Positions 6,365 through 8,340 of a DNA stretch of 8,340 nucleotides are shown here, piece after piece; the first letter of the stretch is position 1, and each line of letters starts with the position of its first letter. Source of the stretch: an uncultured Oscillospiraceae bacterium (lineage in GTDB: Bacteria > Bacillota > Clostridia > Oscillospirales > Oscillospiraceae); the NCBI GenBank assembly GCA_934589225.1, contig CAKTNS010000068.1:1-8340 (forward strand). The letters run 5' to 3'. The position numbers were made by a program, and so were the translations under genes. The notes below the pieces were generated by a model. It saw nothing but the letters and a program-made list of their open reading frames with translations, was not told the origin of the DNA and did no database searches.

Positions 6365-7406
6365 GGTCACATTCCTCCCAGAACAGGCGGAAGGCCGTGG
6401 GCAGCGCCGCCTGCTCTTCGATTTCTTCGGGGGCCATCCAGGTAAAATCTTCCCGGGGCTCCTCCACGCTGGCGTAGACCCCCTGCATCTGCCAGATGAT
6501 GTGGGTAAAAACATGCTTCCGGTGGATGATTTTTTGCAGATTCCGGGGGTGGAGCCCCCATTCTTCCAGCCGCTCCAGGGCCTGCTGGGGGGAAAGCAGC
6601 CCCTCCAGATTGGGAAACTCCCAGAGCCCCGCCAGAAGCCCCTTGTCCCCCCGGCGGCCCAGGGCATACCGGCCTTGACACTCTAAAATAAATACCGTCT
6701 TCTCTTCCAGCCGCTTTTCCCGCTTGGGGCTCTTTTTGGGCAGCCGCTCCGGGTGCCCCCGGGCGCAGCCCCGGCAAATCCTTTGGCAGGGGCAAAGGCC
6801 GCACTCCGGCGGCCGGTCCGGCCCGCAGACCGTGGCCCCCAGCTCCATAAGGGCCTGGGTAAAGGTTCCGGCGTTTTTGGGGTAGATGGCGGACAGTGCC
6901 TCCGTGACCCGTTTTTTCATCACGGGGGTGTCAATGGGGGTCTCGTCATCCCACAGCCGGGACACCAGCCGCAGCACGTTCCCATCCACCGCCGGGGTGG
7001 GCAGGTCATAGGCAATGGAGCAGATGGCCCCGGCAGTGTAAGGCCCGATGCCGGGCAGGGCCAGAACCTCCTCGAAGCTTGTGGGGAAGCGCCCGCCGTA
7101 GTCATCCACAATCACCCGGGCCGCCTTTTTAAGATTCCGCACCCGGCTGTAATACCCCAGCCCCTCCCAGAGCTTGTGCAGCTGTAAATCATCGCAATTT
7201 GCCAGCGCCCGGACATCCGGCAGCTGCCGCAAAAACCGGCTGTAGTACCCCTTCACCGCCTCCACCCGGGTCTGCTGCAGCATGATCTCCGACACCCAAA
7301 TATGATAAGCCTCCCGATCCACCCGCCAGGGCAGGGCCCGCTTGTGTTCTTCATACCACCCCTCCAGCAGCACCGGAAGGCAGTCAGGCAGCGTATAGAC
7401 CTCCAT
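6357..7406 (-). CDS. mutY: A/G-specific adenine glycosylase MutY
   Basis: This 349-residue base-excision repair enzyme removes adenine mispaired with 8-oxoguanine. The catalytic glutamate is residue 40 in WVSEIMLQQTRVE. The helix-hairpin-helix reads LPGIGPYTAGAI (117-128), with the catalytic aspartate 141 in PAVDGNVLR. The iron-sulphur cluster cysteines are 194, 202, 205 and 211 (C-x7-C-x2-C-x5-C; the first gap is one residue longer than in E. coli). The C-terminal half is the Nudix-like domain that reads 8-oxoguanine: GLLAGLWEFPNLE (256-268) and a KHVFTHIIW segment (298-305). Length is normal. The start ATG has AAAGGA about 8 nt upstream, and a promoter lies 27 bp before it. It heads a two-gene unit with the PHP phosphatase. 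Confidence 0.96.
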   Translation of the reverse strand: MEVYTLPDCLPVLLEGWYEEHKRALPWRVDREAYHIWVSEIMLQQTRVEAVKGYYSRFLRQLPDVRALANCDDLQLHKLWEGLGYYSRVRNLKKAARVIVDDYGGRFPTSFEEVLALPGIGPYTAGAICSIAYDLPTPAVDGNVLRLVSRLWDDETPIDTPVMKKRVTEALSAIYPKNAGTFTQALMELGATVCGPDRPPECGLCPCQRICRGCARGHPERLPKKSPKREKRLEEKTVFILECQGRYALGRRGDKGLLAGLWEFPNLEGLLSPQQALERLEEWGLHPRNLQKIIHRKHVFTHIIWQMQGVYASVEEPREDFTWMAPEEIEEQAALPTAFRLFWEECDHV

Positions 7407-7432
7407 GGGGACATCCTTTCGTGAAAATAAAA

Positions 7433-7462
7433 TCTATACCTTTATCATAAGCTATTTGTCAA
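7433..7462 (-). promoter_or_regulatory. Sigma-A-type promoter of mutY
   Basis: On the minus strand a perfect -35 TTGACA (7462-7457) and a -10-like TATAGA (7438-7433) are 18 bp apart, with an A/T-rich spacer. Transcription would start about 20 bp before the mutY ATG, giving a very short leader with the AAAGGA ribosome site. Confidence 0.7.
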
Positions 7463-7509
7463 GTGCCCCCGAACCGGAAACGTACCGAGACCCGATCTGT
7501 TTTTTGAAG

Positions 7510-7544
7510 TTGACAGTTGACAGTGGACAGTTGACAGTTATCAG
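7510..7544. repeat. Heptamer tandem repeat, five units
   Basis: Five head-to-tail 7-bp units fill 35 bp exactly: three are TTGACAG, the third is TGGACAG and the last TTATCAG. The preceding TTTGAAG (7503-7509) may be a decayed sixth unit. It lies about 50 bp upstream of the mutY promoter and codes for nothing. The plus-strand TTGACA in each unit matches a -35 box by chance of sequence, but no rightward gene follows. Confidence 0.9.
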
Positions 7545-7562
7545 GGCAACGGACGTATCCGC

Positions 7563-7594
7563 TTTTGGAATACGTTGGTTAAACGGAACCACCC
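7563..7594 (-). repeat. Dispersed repeat, degenerate copy E
   Basis: TTTTGGAATAC, then GGTTAAACGGAACCACC, parallels TTTCGAATAC and GGTTGAATGGAACCACG of copy C about 80 bp further on, but the middle hairpin (AACCTGTGC) is replaced by three bases. It looks like an older copy with an internal deletion. Confidence 0.5.
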
Positions 7595-7610
7595 TCCAGC
7601 GTGCATGTAG

Positions 7611-7664
7611 GGGCGGCAATCTGCCGCCCGCCACGTTTCGAATACAACCTGTGCGGTTGAATGG
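7611..7664 (-). repeat. Dispersed repeat, copy C, with GC-rich hairpin
   Basis: On the minus strand this reads CCATTCAACCGCAC and AGGTTGTATTCGAAACGTGG (7664-7631), three changes from the copies at 8148 and 8238. It is followed by an 8-bp perfect hairpin GGGCGGCA / TGCCGCCC with a 3-nt loop (7611-7629) and then CCTACA. The neighbouring hairpin at 7679-7697 completes the same block order seen in copy D at 74-134, in the opposite orientation. Confidence 0.8.
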
Positions 7665-7678
7665 AACCACGCCCAAAA

Positions 7679-7723
7679 CCTTCCCCTTCGGGGAAGGGGG
7701 ACCGCCGTAGGCGGTGGATGAGG
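7679..7723 (+). repeat. Double-hairpin REP-like module 1
   Basis: Stem one is CCTTCCCC / GGGGAAGG with loop TTC (7679-7697). Stem two is ACCGCC / GGCGGT with loop GTA (7701-7715), followed by GGATGAGG (7716-7723). Both stems are perfect. Confidence 0.85.
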
Positions 7724-7790
7724 CGCGGTACCACGTTCCGTATTGTAGGAACAATGGGCGCAAAGGTAAAACATATCGAAAAGGCACCCT

Positions 7791-7835
7791 TGGCTCTCCC
7801 TCTGGGAGAGCTGTCACCGCAGGTGACTGAGAGGG
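7791..7835 (+). repeat. Double-hairpin REP-like module 2
   Basis: Stem one is GCTCTCCC / GGGAGAGC with loop TCT (7793-7811). Stem two is GTCACC / GGTGAC with loop GCA (7813-7827), followed by TGAGAGGG. It has the same plan and orientation as module 1, but the stem sequences differ. Confidence 0.85.
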
Positions 7836-7886
7836 TCTTACGGCGTCTCTTTTGAATGATAACGTCCTTTAAAATCTCAACGTTGA

Positions 7887-7940
7887 CCCTCTCCGTCCTC
7901 GCTGCTCTCGGCCACCTCTCCCATAGGGAGAGGCAAGGGG
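7887..7940 (-). repeat. Double-hairpin REP-like module 3 (inverted, partly decayed)
   Basis: This module has the opposite orientation to modules 1 and 2. The intact stem is CCTCTCCC / GGGAGAGG with loop ATA (7915-7933). The CCCTCTCC at 7887-7894 is the inverse of the GAGAGGG tail. The second stem (about 7895-7913) pairs only partly. Confidence 0.7.
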
Positions 7941-7993
7941 ACGTTTCTACGGATTCGCCTACTGTTTCTGGAGCGTTTCACGCTGCCCCGCGG

Positions 7994-8046
7994 CCCTCAT
8001 CAGGCTCGCCCACAGGCGAGCCAGCTTCCCCCGAGGGAAGCTCTTG
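7994..8046 (-). repeat. Double-hairpin REP-like module 4 (inverted)
   Basis: CCCTCATCA (7994-8002) is the inverse of the GATGAGGG tail. Stem two is GGCTCGCC / GGCGAGCC with loop CACA (8003-8022). Stem one is AGCTTCCC / GGGAAGCT with loop CCGA (8023-8042). Both stems are perfect 8-bp pairs. Confidence 0.85.
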
Positions 8047-8103
8047 TACCGTGTCGGGCGGCGCACCGTTAGAATCTTACGTTGTGATATTCGGAAGGTT
8101 CCC

Positions 8104-8126
8104 GGGACGGCACATAGGCCGTTCCC
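8104..8126. repeat. GC-rich hairpin with one bulge
   Basis: GGGACGG pairs with CCGTTCCC around an ACATAG-type loop, with a single bulged base. It is followed by CTACGG. It lies between module 4 and the direct repeats in DNA with no reading frame of merit, and is probably another member of the local palindromic repeats. Confidence 0.5.
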
Positions 8127-8147
8127 TACGGTTTCGCTGATGGGCGG

Positions 8148-8184
8148 TACCGTTCAACCGCACGGGTTGTATCCGGAACGTGGC
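8148..8184 (+). repeat. 37-bp direct repeat, copy A
   Basis: Matches 8238-8274 at 36 of 37 positions, offset exactly 90 bp; the only change is G at 8152 against A at 8242. It contains the short stem-loop CAACC-GCACG-GGTTG and ends GGAACGTGGC. Confidence 0.9.
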
Positions 8185-8223
8185 CAGCCCCTCGTCGGGG
8201 CTGGATGGCGATGAATCATCGCC
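8184..8223 (+). repeat. Two adjacent hairpins between the direct repeats
   Basis: The first is CCAGCCCC / GGGGCTGG with loop TCGTC (8184-8204). The second is GGCGATGA / TCATCGCC around one base (8207-8223), followed by GCTACA. The second sits where copy C has GGGCGGCA / TGCCGCCC followed by CCTACA, so it is the same hairpin slot with a different paired sequence. Confidence 0.8.
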
Positions 8224-8237
8224 GCTACATTGCGTCA

Positions 8238-8286
8238 TACCATTCAACCGCACGGGTTGTATCCGGAACGTGGCGGGCGGCAGATT
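8238..8286 (+). repeat. 37-bp direct repeat, copy B, interrupted on its right
   Basis: This is the partner of copy A, 90 bp downstream. It continues GGGCGGCAGATT to 8286 in agreement with the inverse complement of copy C (GGGCGGCAGATTGCC), then departs abruptly in the middle of the expected hairpin. Confidence 0.85.
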
Positions 8287-8340
8287 TGTATAGAGTAGTA
8301 ACATAGGTAACAGGTAGAGAAGAGACATAGGTAACAGTTT
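8287..8340 (+). mobile_element. Possible terminal end of an insertion element
   Basis: From 8287 the sequence starts TGTATAGAG and becomes A-rich, unlike the GC-rich repeats before it. It contains ACATAGGTAACAG twice, at 8301-8313 and 8325-8337, a 24-bp spacing. A TG start with repeated short subterminal motifs is the plan of transposase-binding ends in IS21- and Tn552-like elements. No transposase is visible, because the window ends here. Confidence 0.4.

Noticed and set aside
6365..6667. A 101-residue N-terminal extension of the PHP phosphatase
   Set aside because: It is the mutY coding region read out of frame. The family begins at the DYHMHS metal motif, and GGAGGAA supports the ATG at 6364.
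7510..7544. Array of -35 boxes for a rightward promoter
   Set aside because: The TTGACA matches come from the heptamer unit. No -10 box is correctly spaced, and there is no plus-strand gene downstream.
74..7697. Composite transposon carrying the gene block
   Set aside because: The flanking repeats are short non-coding REP-like elements that also occur several times nearby, and no transposase or target duplication is seen.
8148..8274. CRISPR array
   Set aside because: There are only two direct repeats, with a 53-bp gap filled by hairpins rather than unique spacer DNA. Other copies are scattered and inverted, and no cas gene is present.
7405..8328. Short open frames in the repeat region as small genes
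   Set aside because: They run through hairpins and dispersed repeats, lack ribosome sites, and the translated peptides repeat the same segment (TFRIQPVRLNG) because the DNA repeats.

Overview
This window looks like chromosomal DNA from a high-GC gut Clostridia-type Firmicute, most likely of the Oscillospiraceae (Flavonifractor/Oscillibacter-like). The evidence is strong AGGAGG-type ribosome sites, a TTG start, clostridial protein types, and intergenic DNA packed with short palindromic repeats of a kind familiar from that family. The genus is inference. All seven genes lie on the minus strand, so transcription runs from right to left.

Layout in transcription order. From 8340 to about 7545 there is no gene. 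This stretch is a mosaic of REP-like elements: four double-hairpin modules, several copies of a 31-37 bp repeat, and at the right edge what may be the end of a mobile element. A perfect 7-bp tandem array (7510-7544) and a sigma-A-type promoter (7433-7462) lead into mutY (adenine glycosylase). mutY overlaps by 8 bp a PHP-domain phosphatase of the histidinol-phosphatase family. A 164-bp gap follows, holding a near-consensus promoter (TTGACA-17-TATACT) and a hairpin that would form the very 5' end of the transcript.

That promoter heads a run of six genes: two serine alpha/beta-hydrolases, an ATP-grasp ligase, then a polar amino acid (perhaps cystine-type) ABC importer in the order permease, ATPase, lipoprotein binding protein. 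The importer genes are tightly packed (15-bp gap, 3-bp gap, 4-bp ATGA overlap), and the run ends in a clean intrinsic terminator at 136-165. A palindromic MITE-like element of about 225 bp sits between the second hydrolase and the ATP-grasp gene. It creates a false N-terminal extension of the ligase reading frame.

The most interesting biology is the combination of two hydrolases and an ATP-grasp carboxylate-amine-type ligase coupled to an amino acid importer. It could be a small pathway that makes or processes an amino-acid conjugate. The product is unknown and the link is inferred from gene order. The second theme is the repeat landscape. Related composite repeats in inverted orientation bracket the gene block (74-134 and 7611-7697), and the double hairpins change stem sequence while keeping pairing.
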